DNA from: Actinomycetales bacterium
Lineage (GTDB): Bacteria > Actinomycetota > Actinomycetes > S36-B12 > UBA5976
Direction of reading: 5' to 3'
Length of the DNA: 64,000 nt
Assembly: GCA_018970205.1 (NCBI GenBank)
Contig: JAGWWW010000001.1
Span: forward strand, 1 to 64,000
The position numbers and the translations under genes are program-made. Positions 18,363 to 25,499 of the stretch are shown in pieces (position 1 is the stretch's first letter; the number at the start of each line of letters is the position of its first letter). The notes below the pieces were generated by a model. That model was not told the DNA's origin. It did not search any database and was given only the letters and a program-made list of their open reading frames with translations.

Positions 18363-19225
18363 CCGCGCCTGCGCCCGCCGGGCAGCGGGTCTGGTTCGTG
18401 ACCGGCGCCGCGCGCGGGCTGGGCGCGCACGTGGTTGAGGCCGCGCGAGCGGCCGGCGACCGCGTGGTGGCCACAAGCCGAGATGCCACCGGGCTGCGCG
18501 AGCGTTACTCGGGCTCAAGCGAGGTCCTGCCCCTGGACCTCGACATCACCGACCACGCCCAGGTGCGGGCTTGCGCCCAGCGCGCTGCGGCGCACTTCGG
18601 CCGCGTCGACGTGCTCGTGAACAACGCCGGCTACGGGCACATCGGGCTGTTCGAGGAGACGTCCATCGACGAGTACCGCGCGCAGTTTGAGACCAATGTC
18701 TTCGGCACGTTCGCGGTGACCCAGGCGGTGCTGCCCGTGATGCGCCGGCAAGCGTCCGGGATGGTCATGAACATCTCGTCGTACGCCGGGTTCGTCGCCG
18801 GATTCGGCCGCAGCGCGTACAACCCCTCCAAGTTCGCCATCGAGGGCTGGTCCGAGGCGTTGCGGGCCGAGGTGGAGCCGCTGGGAATCACCGTGGTGTG
18901 CGTCTCGCCCGGATTCTTCCGCACCGACATCTGGGATGCCTCCTCGATGCGCTACTCGGCTGCGGCGGGCAGCGTCGAGGACTACGCCGAGGCGTGGTCG
19001 AGCTTCCGTGAAGCGCACGAGTCGTTGAACCACAGCCAGAACGGGGACCCCGCCAAGTTGGCGCAACTTCTGGTGCGGGTCAGCCGCATGGACGACCCGC
19101 CGCGCTCACTGCTCGCAGGCGCGGAGACAGTTGCGAAATATGAGGCCCTGCTGCAGGCGAAGATGGAGAACCTGCACCGCTGGCGCGAGTTGACTGAGTC
19201 CACTGAGGGTCAGTGGACCGACTGA
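18359..19225 (+). CDS. Short-chain dehydrogenase/reductase
   Basis: This classical SDR has 288 residues. It has the NAD(P)-binding T-G-A-A-R-G-L-G, a Arg in T-S-R-D after beta-2 that favours NADP, D-L-D-I-T, N-N-A-G-Y-G, and the catalytic Ser (N-I-S-S-Y-A-G) with Y-N-P-S-K. After the catalytic motif come P-G-F-F-R-T-D and a longer C-terminal part, as in the oxidoreductases related to YbbO or retinol dehydrogenases. The substrate is unknown. GTG 18359 overlaps the ahpE stop by 4 bases, so the two are co-transcribed. Confidence 0.88.
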   Translation: MTAPAPAGQRVWFVTGAARGLGAHVVEAARAAGDRVVATSRDATGLRERYSGSSEVLPLDLDITDHAQVRACAQRAAAHFGRVDVLVNNAGYGHIGLFEETSIDEYRAQFETNVFGTFAVTQAVLPVMRRQASGMVMNISSYAGFVAGFGRSAYNPSKFAIEGWSEALRAEVEPLGITVVCVSPGFFRTDIWDASSMRYSAAAGSVEDYAEAWSSFREAHESLNHSQNGDPAKLAQLLVRVSRMDDPPRSLLAGAETVAKYEALLQAKMENLHRWRELTESTEGQWTD

Positions 19226-19265
19226 CGCTCTGCCACCGATGCGTCGCCTGCCGGGGTCGCGCTGG

Positions 19266-19271
19266 TAGTTT
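19266..19271 (+). promoter_or_regulatory. Candidate -10 element of tRNA-Val
   Basis: TAGTTT lies 12 bp before the first base of the tRNA. It fits the hexamer type used throughout this window. Confidence 0.4.
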
Positions 19272-19283
19272 CGCGGGGCGTCA

Positions 19284-19355
19284 GGGCGTGTAGCTCAGTG
19301 GTAGAGCGCCGGTTTTACACACCGTAGGTCGGGAGTTCGATACTCTCCACGCCCA
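19284..19355 (+). tRNA. tRNA-Val(TAC)
   Basis: A 7-bp acceptor stem GGGCGTG/CACGCCC, D arm GCTC/GAGC, anticodon stem with one C-T mismatch at 27-43, loop TTTACAC with anticodon TAC at 19316-19318, and T arm GGGAG-TTCGATA-CTCTC give a complete cloverleaf of 72 nt. The CCA end is not fully encoded (ACC followed by G). It stands alone between the SDR gene and terC. Confidence 0.93.
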
Positions 19356-19518
19356 CCGTTTCGCTGGAAGTCGGCTCGTTGCGAACCGCGCCGCGGCTGA
19401 GGAAATCCAGCGTCTGCCGCCACCTCGTGCGCTCGCTGGAGTGCACGCAGCCGCCATGGGTATCGGTGCGCTGAGCTGCGCACGACCTACCGTGGGTGGT
19501 CGTGGGCGCTGGAAACGC

Positions 19519-20568
19519 TCAGTCCTGGTGTTCGGTCTCCCGCTCGCCGCGCACGCGGCCCGCGTGGGCGACAGCCGAAGGGTCGCGACGCGTCTTGATC
19601 ATGCTCGCCACGGTGGCCACGGCCAGGATGGCGCCGATGACCCCGAGGCTGAGGTTCGTCGAGATCTTCGGGCCCCACTGGTACTGCTCGTATGAGAACA
19701 CCAACATCAGCTTGATGCCGATGAAGATGAGGATCAGGGCGAGGGCGATGCTCAGGTAGACGAGTTTCTTCAGCAGGCCCTGCAGCAGGAAGAAGAGCGC
19801 GCGCAGGCCCAGCAGCGCGAAGGCGTTCGCGGCGAAGACCAGGAACGGCTCACGGGTGACACCGAATGTGGCGGGGATGGAGTCCAAGGCGAACAGCACG
19901 TCCGTGGCGCCGATCGCGACCATCACCAGCAGGATGGGGGTCGCGACCCGGCGCCCGCCCTCGCGGACGAACAGCGACCCACCGTGGTACTCCGAGGTCA
20001 CCGGGATGAGTCGGCGCACGACGCGTACGGCGACGTTGTCTGAGGGGTCTGGGTCCTCGTTCCAGTGTCGGAGCAGACCGATGCCAGTCCAGACCAGGAT
20101 GCCGCCGAAGACCACGAACGACGCGGTGAACGCGTGCAGCGCCGCGGCGCCGGCGACGATGAACACCGTGCGGAAGGCCAGGGCGAGGACGACCCCCACC
20201 AGCAGCACCCGCTGGTGGTAGAAGGCCGGCACCGCGAACTGCGCCAGGATGATGGCGAACACGAACAGGTTGTCAACGGACAGCGAGCGCTCAACCACGT
20301 AGGCGGCGAAGTACTCCTTGCCGAACTCCGCGCCCGAGGCGCTCCACACCCACACACCGAAGGCGACGCCGACCACCGTGTAGAAGACAGACCACAGGCT
20401 CGCCTCGCGGAAGGTGACCTCATGCGGCTTGCGCCCGGACGTTGCCAGATCGAGCACTAGCAGCGCCACGATCACTCCTATGGTGGTGATCCACGCCAGG
20501 GTGGACACCTGCATCGACGGTGAGTTTGGGCTGGTGGCCATCGGGGCGGCGGTCAACGCGGTGAGCAT
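19519..20568 (-). CDS. terC: TerC family integral membrane protein
   Basis: TerC/Alx-type proteins are membrane proteins connected with manganese export and tellurite resistance. The 349-residue protein has about nine membrane helices and both family signatures: S-V-D-N-L-F-V-F-A-I-I-L in helix 3-4 and G-A-T-D-V-L-F-A-L-D-S-I-P-A, whose acidic residues lie inside the membrane and are likely metal ligands. The C-terminus is charged (R-G-E-R-E-T-E-H). No yybP-ykoY riboswitch fits upstream, because TAGGTT ends 6 nt before ATG 20568 and the mRNA is probably leaderless. It faces the lone tRNA-Val. Confidence 0.9.
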   Translation of the reverse strand: MLTALTAAPMATSPNSPSMQVSTLAWITTIGVIVALLVLDLATSGRKPHEVTFREASLWSVFYTVVGVAFGVWVWSASGAEFGKEYFAAYVVERSLSVDNLFVFAIILAQFAVPAFYHQRVLLVGVVLALAFRTVFIVAGAAALHAFTASFVVFGGILVWTGIGLLRHWNEDPDPSDNVAVRVVRRLIPVTSEYHGGSLFVREGGRRVATPILLVMVAIGATDVLFALDSIPATFGVTREPFLVFAANAFALLGLRALFFLLQGLLKKLVYLSIALALILIFIGIKLMLVFSYEQYQWGPKISTNLSLGVIGAILAVATVASMIKTRRDPSAVAHAGRVRGERETEHQD

Positions 20569-20574
20569 GCGCCC

Positions 20575-20580
20575 AACCTA
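20575..20580 (-). promoter_or_regulatory. -10 element, leaderless start of terC
   Basis: TAGGTT on the minus strand, 6 nt before ATG 20568. Confidence 0.5.
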
Positions 20581-20637
20581 GCCGCGAGCGGTGGGGGTGG
20601 CATGTCGGGGGAAACGGCGCTGAGCAGGCGGACCCGG

Positions 20638-20643
20638 TAGCGT
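20638..20643 (+). promoter_or_regulatory. -10 element before a 37-codon reading frame
   Basis: TAGCGT, 6 nt before ATG 20650. The geometry matches the leaderless starts of established genes in this window. Confidence 0.4.
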
Positions 20644-20649
20644 TCAGAC

Positions 20650-20763
20650 ATGCGGCAGGTGCGGGCTTTGTGGCGGCGATTGGCGGCCCAGCGGTGGGGT
20701 TTCCCGCTCTGTCATGATGATGTGCCCGACCCGGTGAGCATCTCGTATTTCACCGCTCGGTGA
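20650..20763 (+). CDS. Candidate small protein, 37 residues, leaderless
   Basis: An ATG-to-TGA frame of 37 codons begins M-R-Q-V-R-A-L-W-R-R and continues W-G-F-P-L-C-H-D-D-V-P-D-P. It lies in the gap between terC (divergent) and the acyltransferase gene (convergent). What supports it is the TAGCGT hexamer exactly 6 nt before the ATG. A palindrome TCACCG-CT-CGGTGA covers the stop codon (20750-20763) and may end the transcript. The N-terminal half is strongly basic and amphipathic, and the C-terminal half is acidic with one Cys. I recognise no family. It could be a chance frame; third-position GC is a little lower than in the neighbouring genes. Confidence 0.4.
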   Translation: MRQVRALWRRLAAQRWGFPLCHDDVPDPVSISYFTAR

Positions 20764-20785
20764 TGCACCTGCAGTTGTGTTGCGG

Positions 20786-22789
20786 CTAGTTGCGCGCGAG
20801 CGCGTCCATGATGGCGTCGACGTACTCCCGCGCCCCCGTGGCTGTGAGGTGGATGCCGTCGTGGCTGAAGTAGTGCGGCCGCCCCGCGGAAATGCGCGAC
20901 CAGCGCACCAGGTTGACGTTGGGGAAATCGCCTGCCACCTCGGCGACCAGGGAGTTGTTGGCGTCCTGCCACCGGCGGGGGACGCGCGCGTCGACCAAAA
21001 CCACCGTGCGATCGCTCAGCACGGCAAGGATCTTGCGCAGCGTCCTCTCGCGGATCGTCCCGTTGTTGCCGATATTCATCACCACCACGCCGGTGTCCAC
21101 GGTGCTGCGGTGGTCAATGATGGTGTGCAGCAGCACATTCGCCTGCAGCCCCACCTTGGCGTCCATCTGCGCCAGCGGGACCCGGCTGCGAAGTTCGCGA
21201 GCCGCTCCGACCAGGACCGAGTCGCCGACCACCCAGACACCGTTTTCGCGAGCGAGGGCAAGCGCGCCGTCGGCTGCTGGCGGCGACGAAGAATCTGTCG
21301 TTGGCGCGCTCGTGGGCGGATTTGCGGTGGCGGTAGCCGCCGGGGCGGGAGTGCCCGCTGACTCACCCGGTTTCGGCTCAGCCGCGACGGGCCGGCTCGA
21401 CGCGGTCGCCGTCGGCGACCGCGTGGGCTGGGGGGCCGGCGCTAGGAGGTGAGTGGCTGCGGCCAGGGGCAGCGCCGGCTCTGACGTTGGTGCGGGCGTC
21501 GCAGGTCCTTCCTCGGCTCGAGTTGTCGGGCCCGCGGCGATGGCCGGCTCGGGGTTGAGTTGTGCGAGGAACCCCCGCTCCTCCACTTTGGCAGTGGCGT
21601 AAGCATCCCGGCTCAGGGCCAGTGCGGGGTACAACAAGATGGCGGTCACCGACGCGGCCACGAACCGCCGAGTCTGCGGATTGCGGTAGGAGTTCAGCAG
21701 GGGCGCGAAGGGGTTGCGGCCTTGGCGCACCGGCATCTCCAGCCACCGGTACGAGGCCTCGGCGATAGCGCCGGTGAGGACCAGTCGCATGGCGGCGGTC
21801 GCCCAACCCGGCCATGCCACGTCGATGCCGGGACGAAGCATCTGGAAGACGGGCCAGTGCCAGAGATAGATGCCGTAGGAGCGGGTTCCGAGCCACAGCA
21901 GCGGCTTGCGGCTCAGGGCTCGCGCGACTCGGCTCGCGGGGTGGACCAGCGTGGCGATGACGGCGGCGGTGGCCACCGAGGCCAGCGGGGATGCCCACGC
22001 GAACCAGTGCAGCGTCACCTCGTCGACGGTGTTGAACAAGTACACCAGCGACACCAGCGCGAACACCGCGACCAGGTCGATGAAGAGCCGCGCGCGCGGG
22101 GCCACTGCGGACGTGAGCCGCTGCGGCGTCCAGCCCGCTGCCAGCGCCGCGCCGAGCAGGAGCCCGACGCAGCGCGATCCGGTGCCGAAATAGAAGTTGC
22201 TCGCCTGCAACGCGGACGCCTGCTCGATGTGCAGGCCAAGCGAGATCGACAGCGCCGCGAATCCCGCTGCCGCGGTAACGGCGAACCAACGCATGCCGGT
22301 CAGCCACGCGCGCCGGGCGCAGAAGGCGACGACCAGCGGCCACACGAGGTAGAACTGCGTCTCCACCGCCAGCGACCAGGTGTGCTGCAGCAGCGGCGGC
22401 CTCGCAGTCTCCTCGAAGTAGGACGTCTCGTTGAAGACGTACCACCAGTTCACCGTGCCGGTGCTCGCCCAAGGCAGGTCGTCGAAGAACTTCGGGATGG
22501 TGTCGGGGGCGAACAGGCTGGCCACGATGCACAACGCGAACACCACGCCGACGAACGCCGGGACCAACCGCCGCGCCCGCGCGACGTAGAAGTGCCGGAA
22601 GTCCAGACGCCCGCGCTTGCGAACCTCGGAGATGAGGATCCACGTGATGAGGTAGCCGCTGAGCACGAAGAAGACGTCGACCCCGAGGAAGCCGCCAGGG
22701 GCTTGCGGGATGTCGAGGTGGTAGGTGAGGACGGCCAGAATCGCGACAGCCCGGACCGCGTCGAGGGCGGAAACCTTCGCGCGAGTCAC
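20786..22789 (-). CDS. Acyltransferase-3 / SGNH fusion protein (OafA-type O-acyltransferase)
   Basis: The 667-residue protein is built like OafA: residues 1-380 form the acyltransferase-3 membrane domain (about ten helices, with D-A-V-R-A-V-A-I-L-A-V-L-T-Y-H, F-F-V-L-S-G-Y-L-I-T and Q-H-T-W-S-L-A-V-E-T-Q-F-Y). Then comes a Pro/Ala/Thr-rich extracellular linker of about 100 residues, and an SGNH domain with V-V-G-D-S (Ser nucleophile), I-G-N-N-G and D-G-I-H-L. It likely O-acylates a cell-wall or surface glycan. Start GTG 22789 has TAGCCT 8 nt upstream and no Shine-Dalgarno. It diverges from the Zn-ribbon gene at 22871. Confidence 0.92.
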   Translation of the reverse strand: MTRAKVSALDAVRAVAILAVLTYHLDIPQAPGGFLGVDVFFVLSGYLITWILISEVRKRGRLDFRHFYVARARRLVPAFVGVVFALCIVASLFAPDTIPKFFDDLPWASTGTVNWWYVFNETSYFEETARPPLLQHTWSLAVETQFYLVWPLVVAFCARRAWLTGMRWFAVTAAAGFAALSISLGLHIEQASALQASNFYFGTGSRCVGLLLGAALAAGWTPQRLTSAVAPRARLFIDLVAVFALVSLVYLFNTVDEVTLHWFAWASPLASVATAAVIATLVHPASRVARALSRKPLLWLGTRSYGIYLWHWPVFQMLRPGIDVAWPGWATAAMRLVLTGAIAEASYRWLEMPVRQGRNPFAPLLNSYRNPQTRRFVAASVTAILLYPALALSRDAYATAKVEERGFLAQLNPEPAIAAGPTTRAEEGPATPAPTSEPALPLAAATHLLAPAPQPTRSPTATASSRPVAAEPKPGESAGTPAPAATATANPPTSAPTTDSSSPPAADGALALARENGVWVVGDSVLVGAARELRSRVPLAQMDAKVGLQANVLLHTIIDHRSTVDTGVVVMNIGNNGTIRERTLRKILAVLSDRTVVLVDARVPRRWQDANNSLVAEVAGDFPNVNLVRWSRISAGRPHYFSHDGIHLTATGAREYVDAIMDALARN

Positions 22790-22797
22790 AACGGGTC

Positions 22798-22803
22798 AGG
22801 CTA
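22798..22803 (-). promoter_or_regulatory. -10 element, leaderless start of the acyltransferase-SGNH gene
   Basis: TAGCCT on the minus strand, 8 nt before GTG 22789. Confidence 0.5.
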
Positions 22804-22844
22804 CCAACGCTCCGCGCGGCGGTTTGGGGCAGTTGCAGGTGCCC

Positions 22845-22850
22845 TAGGCT
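22845..22850 (+). promoter_or_regulatory. -10 element of the Zn-ribbon/RNase H operon
   Basis: TAGGCT. Transcription would begin about 22857, giving a short leader that consists almost only of the aaaggagg ribosome-binding site (22856-22863). Confidence 0.45.
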
Positions 22851-22870
22851 GCTCACAAAGGAGGCTCACC

Positions 22871-23611
22871 ATGGCATCGGCACCGGCGGCCGCGCAGGCA
22901 CGACTGCTTGACGTCCAGGCCCTCGACACCCGTCTGCAGCAGATTGCGCATGCGCGCACAGGCATCGACGAGCGGCGGCAGGCCGTCGAGGTCGCCAGTG
23001 AGCTCGAGGTGACCCGCGACCGGGTGGTGGCAGCGGCGACTGAGGCATCCGACATCGCCCGCGAGCAGACCCGTGCAGAGGACGACGTGCAAGCCGTGCG
23101 GGCCAGGATCGAGCGCGACCAGCAGCGCATGGACGCCGGAAACGTGCCGGCCAAGGAGTTGGAGAACCTGGCACACGAGATCACGTCCCTGCGCCGGCGC
23201 CAGACGGAGCTCGAGGACGCCGAGCTGGAGATCATGGAGCGCCTTGAGTCCGCTCAGGCCGCGCACGCGATGTATCAGCAGCGAGTTGAAGACCTGCAGG
23301 CGCAGAAAGCGTCGCTGGACGCCGTCGTCGCCGCGCGCGAGGCCGAGCTCGCGCAGCAGGAGCAGCAGGCGCAGGTTGAGCGCGCATCGGTGGCCGCGGA
23401 CATCCCCGCCGACCTGATGGCGTTGTACGACAAGATCCGCGCGGGAGGCGGCGTCGGAGCGGCCCTGCTGCGCCAGAAGACCTGCCAAGGCTGCCGTATC
23501 GCCCTTCCCGAGACCGACCTCGCAGCGCTGCGCGCGGCCGCAGACGACTCGGTCCAGCGCTGCGAGAACTGCCGCTGCATCCTCGTGCGCACCGCCGAGT
23601 CGGGGCTGTGA
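22871..23611 (+). CDS. Coiled-coil protein with C-terminal C4 zinc ribbon
   Basis: The 246-residue protein is a long antiparallel coiled coil (residues 10-185, rich in Glu, Gln, Arg and Ala) with a C4-type zinc ribbon at the end: C-Q-G-C, then C-E-N-C about 25 residues on. This is the family found beside the RNase H/phosphatase gene in mycobacteria and Streptomyces. Members resemble Helicobacter HP0958/FlgZ-type proteins and are thought to bind nucleic acid or protein partners; the exact role is unknown. ATG 22871 has one of the best ribosome-binding sites of the window. The stop overlaps the next start (GTGA), so the two proteins are made together. Confidence 0.9.
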   Translation: MASAPAAAQARLLDVQALDTRLQQIAHARTGIDERRQAVEVASELEVTRDRVVAAATEASDIAREQTRAEDDVQAVRARIERDQQRMDAGNVPAKELENLAHEITSLRRRQTELEDAELEIMERLESAQAAHAMYQQRVEDLQAQKASLDAVVAAREAELAQQEQQAQVERASVAADIPADLMALYDKIRAGGGVGAALLRQKTCQGCRIALPETDLAALRAAADDSVQRCENCRCILVRTAESGL

Positions 23612-24780
23612 CCGAGGCGATGACCCGGTTCATCGCTTATGCCGACGGAGCGTCACGAGGCAACCCGGGCAGCGCGGCTTATGGCGTCGTCCTCATGGAT
23701 GCGCAGACCGGGGCTGTGGTCGCACAGATCGGCGAGCCGATCGGGCACGCCACCAACAACGTCGCGGAGTACCGCGGCCTGCTCGCCGCACTGGAGCGGG
23801 TGCGTGACCTGGACCCGACCGCGCACGTCGTTGTCCGGATGGACTCCAAACTCGTGGTCGAGCAGATGACCGGACGTTGGGCCATCAAGCACCCGGACAT
23901 GCGCGACCTCGCGCTGCGCGCGAAGGCTGTCCTGCCTGTATCCCAGGTCACCTACGAGTGGATCGAGCGTGCGAAGAACTCAGCCGCAGACGCGCTGGCC
24001 AACGAGGCTCTCGACGTCGGCCGCATCATCGACCGTGTGCCCGGAGGCGACACTGCCGGCGACTACCTCGTCGTGCCGGCCGACCCACGGCCGCTGCTTC
24101 GCGGCACGCAGCCACCCGGGCTGCCCGGCTGGTCCTACACGGGCGAGCCGACGCTGGTGACCCTGGTGCGGCACGGGGTGACGGCATCCACCGTTGCCAA
24201 GCGCTTCAGCGGCACCAACGGCTCCGACCTGCCGCTGGTCGACCTCGGGGTTGAACAGGCCCAGGCTGCGGGCTCGCAGATAGCAGCCCGCGGCGGGGCT
24301 GACCTCATAGTGGCCAGCCCGCTGCTGCGCACCCTGCAGACCGCGTCGCACATCGCGGCAGCGCTCGGCCTGGACCCCGATGCCACAGTGGTGCACGACG
24401 GTTTCCGCGAGACGGACTTCGGCCGGTGGGACGGGTTGACCTGGCAGGAGGCCAAGGACGCGGACCCCGTGCTCATCGAGGAATGGCTTGGGCGCCCGCA
24501 TATCGCGCCTCCGGGCGGGGAGTCGTATGAACAGACGCATGAGCGCGTCGGCGAGGCCATGCGCGACCTGTTGCATGAGCACGCCGGGCGCCGGATCGTG
24601 GTCGTGACTCACGTGACGCCTGTGAAGTCGCTGGTGCTGCACGCCGTGGGTGCGCCGCTGGAGGCGATGTACCGCATGGAGGTCCGGCCGTGCTCGCTGA
24701 CCACGCTCGCATGGTTCCCAGATGGCAACACCTCGATGCGCGGTTTCTCCGAGACCGCGCACCTAGCGCACCTGTCCTGA
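23608..24780 (+). CDS. Bifunctional RNase HI / histidine phosphatase
   Basis: Residues 1-140 are RNase HI-like, cutting RNA in RNA-DNA hybrids: A-D-G-A-S-R-G-N-P-G (first Asp), V-A-E-Y-R-G-L (Glu), R-M-D-S-K-L-V-V-E-Q-M (Asp) and N-S-A-A-D-A-L-A-N (Asp). Residues 185-390 are a phosphoglycerate-mutase-type acid phosphatase: L-V-R-H-G-V-T, S-P-L-L-R-T-L-Q-T-A, R-E-T-D-F-G and V-T-H-V-T-P. This is the architecture of Mycobacterium tuberculosis Rv2228c, whose phosphatase part has alpha-ribazole phosphatase-like activity. GTG 23608 overlaps the previous stop. ATG 23620 is an alternative. RNase P RNA follows 185 bp downstream. Confidence 0.93.
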   Translation: MTEAMTRFIAYADGASRGNPGSAAYGVVLMDAQTGAVVAQIGEPIGHATNNVAEYRGLLAALERVRDLDPTAHVVVRMDSKLVVEQMTGRWAIKHPDMRDLALRAKAVLPVSQVTYEWIERAKNSAADALANEALDVGRIIDRVPGGDTAGDYLVVPADPRPLLRGTQPPGLPGWSYTGEPTLVTLVRHGVTASTVAKRFSGTNGSDLPLVDLGVEQAQAAGSQIAARGGADLIVASPLLRTLQTASHIAAALGLDPDATVVHDGFRETDFGRWDGLTWQEAKDADPVLIEEWLGRPHIAPPGGESYEQTHERVGEAMRDLLHEHAGRRIVVVTHVTPVKSLVLHAVGAPLEAMYRMEVRPCSLTTLAWFPDGNTSMRGFSETAHLAHLS

Positions 24781-24948
24781 ATCTTCGACGGTCGTACGTT
24801 CGCGTCGGGCGTTCGCCCGGCAGTTGTGCGTCGGAGTCGCCGAGCAGCCCCCGAGCCGCGACTGTTCTCACCGTCTGGCCGCCGGCGCTGTTTCACGCCG
24901 GCAACCGGACAGTGCCGGCGAGCCGACGGCGCTCCCACTGCAGCCGCG

Positions 24949-24954
24949 TAACCT
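24949..24954 (+). promoter_or_regulatory. Candidate -10 element of rnpB
   Basis: TAACCT ends 11 nt before the predicted 5' end of RNase P RNA. Confidence 0.45.
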
Positions 24955-24965
24955 TGGAGATGCAA

Positions 24966-25360
24966 GCGAACGAGCCGGTCGGACGGTCGCGGCGGTGCAG
25001 CCAGCATCGCTGAGGAAAGTCCGGACTCCACAGGGCAAGGTGGTGGGTAACACCCACCCGGGGTAACCCGCGGGACAGTGCAACAGAAAGCAGACCGCCT
25101 CCGCTGCGGCAGAGGTAAGGGTGAAACGGTGGTGTAAGAGACCACCAGCGCATCGGGTGACCGGTGCGGCTAGGCAAACCCCACCTGGAGCAAGGCCAAG
25201 AGATGGTTCGGCCGAGAGGCTGAACCTGCGCAGACGGGCGGCCCGTCCGATGTCTGCGGGTAGGCCGCATGAGGTCGTCGGCAACGGCGACCCTCAGATG
25301 GATGACCGTCACCCGTCGCAGGCGGGTACAGAATCCGGCTTACAGACCGGCTCGTTCGCT
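24966..25360 (+). ncRNA. rnpB: RNase P RNA, class A (rnpB)
   Basis: The catalytic RNA that matures tRNA 5' ends. The P1 helix is visible as gcgaacgagccggtc (24966-24980) pairing with gaccggctcgttcgc (25345-25359). The universal core is intact: gaggaaagtccggactcc (from 25011) with agggca after it, gacagtgcaacagaaag (CR-II/III region) and acagaatccggcttaca near the 3' end (CR-V). The position just after the RNase H/phosphatase gene is the same in Streptomyces. No protein is encoded here, although chance frames cross it on the other strand. Confidence 0.97.
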
Positions 25361-25362
25361 TC

Positions 25363-25402
25363 GCGGCCGTCCACGCATGACGCGGTACACTGAGACGGCC
25401 GC
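25363..25402 (+). terminator. Candidate hairpin terminator after rnpB
   Basis: GCGGCCGT (25363-25370) and ACGGCCGC (25395-25402) are perfect 8-bp arms around a 24-nt loop, three bases after the P1 helix. No T-run follows, as is common in actinobacteria. Confidence 0.4.
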
Positions 25403-25499
25403 AACTGCGGCTCTTCAATCGCGGGCTACCTGCCCGCCGACGCGCGTCGTGTTTTTGTTGCCTCGAGCAGCCCACCCACAGACTCGCTTCCTGTCCTGA

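Noticed and set aside
20569-20785. yybP-ykoY manganese riboswitch before terC
   Set aside because: The terC start is preceded at 6 nt by a -10 element, leaving no leader, and the conserved riboswitch motifs were not found.
21560-22870. Long N-terminal extension of the Zn-ribbon protein
   Set aside because: The frame is open only because it runs opposite the acyltransferase-SGNH gene. The aaaggagg site fixes the start at 22871.
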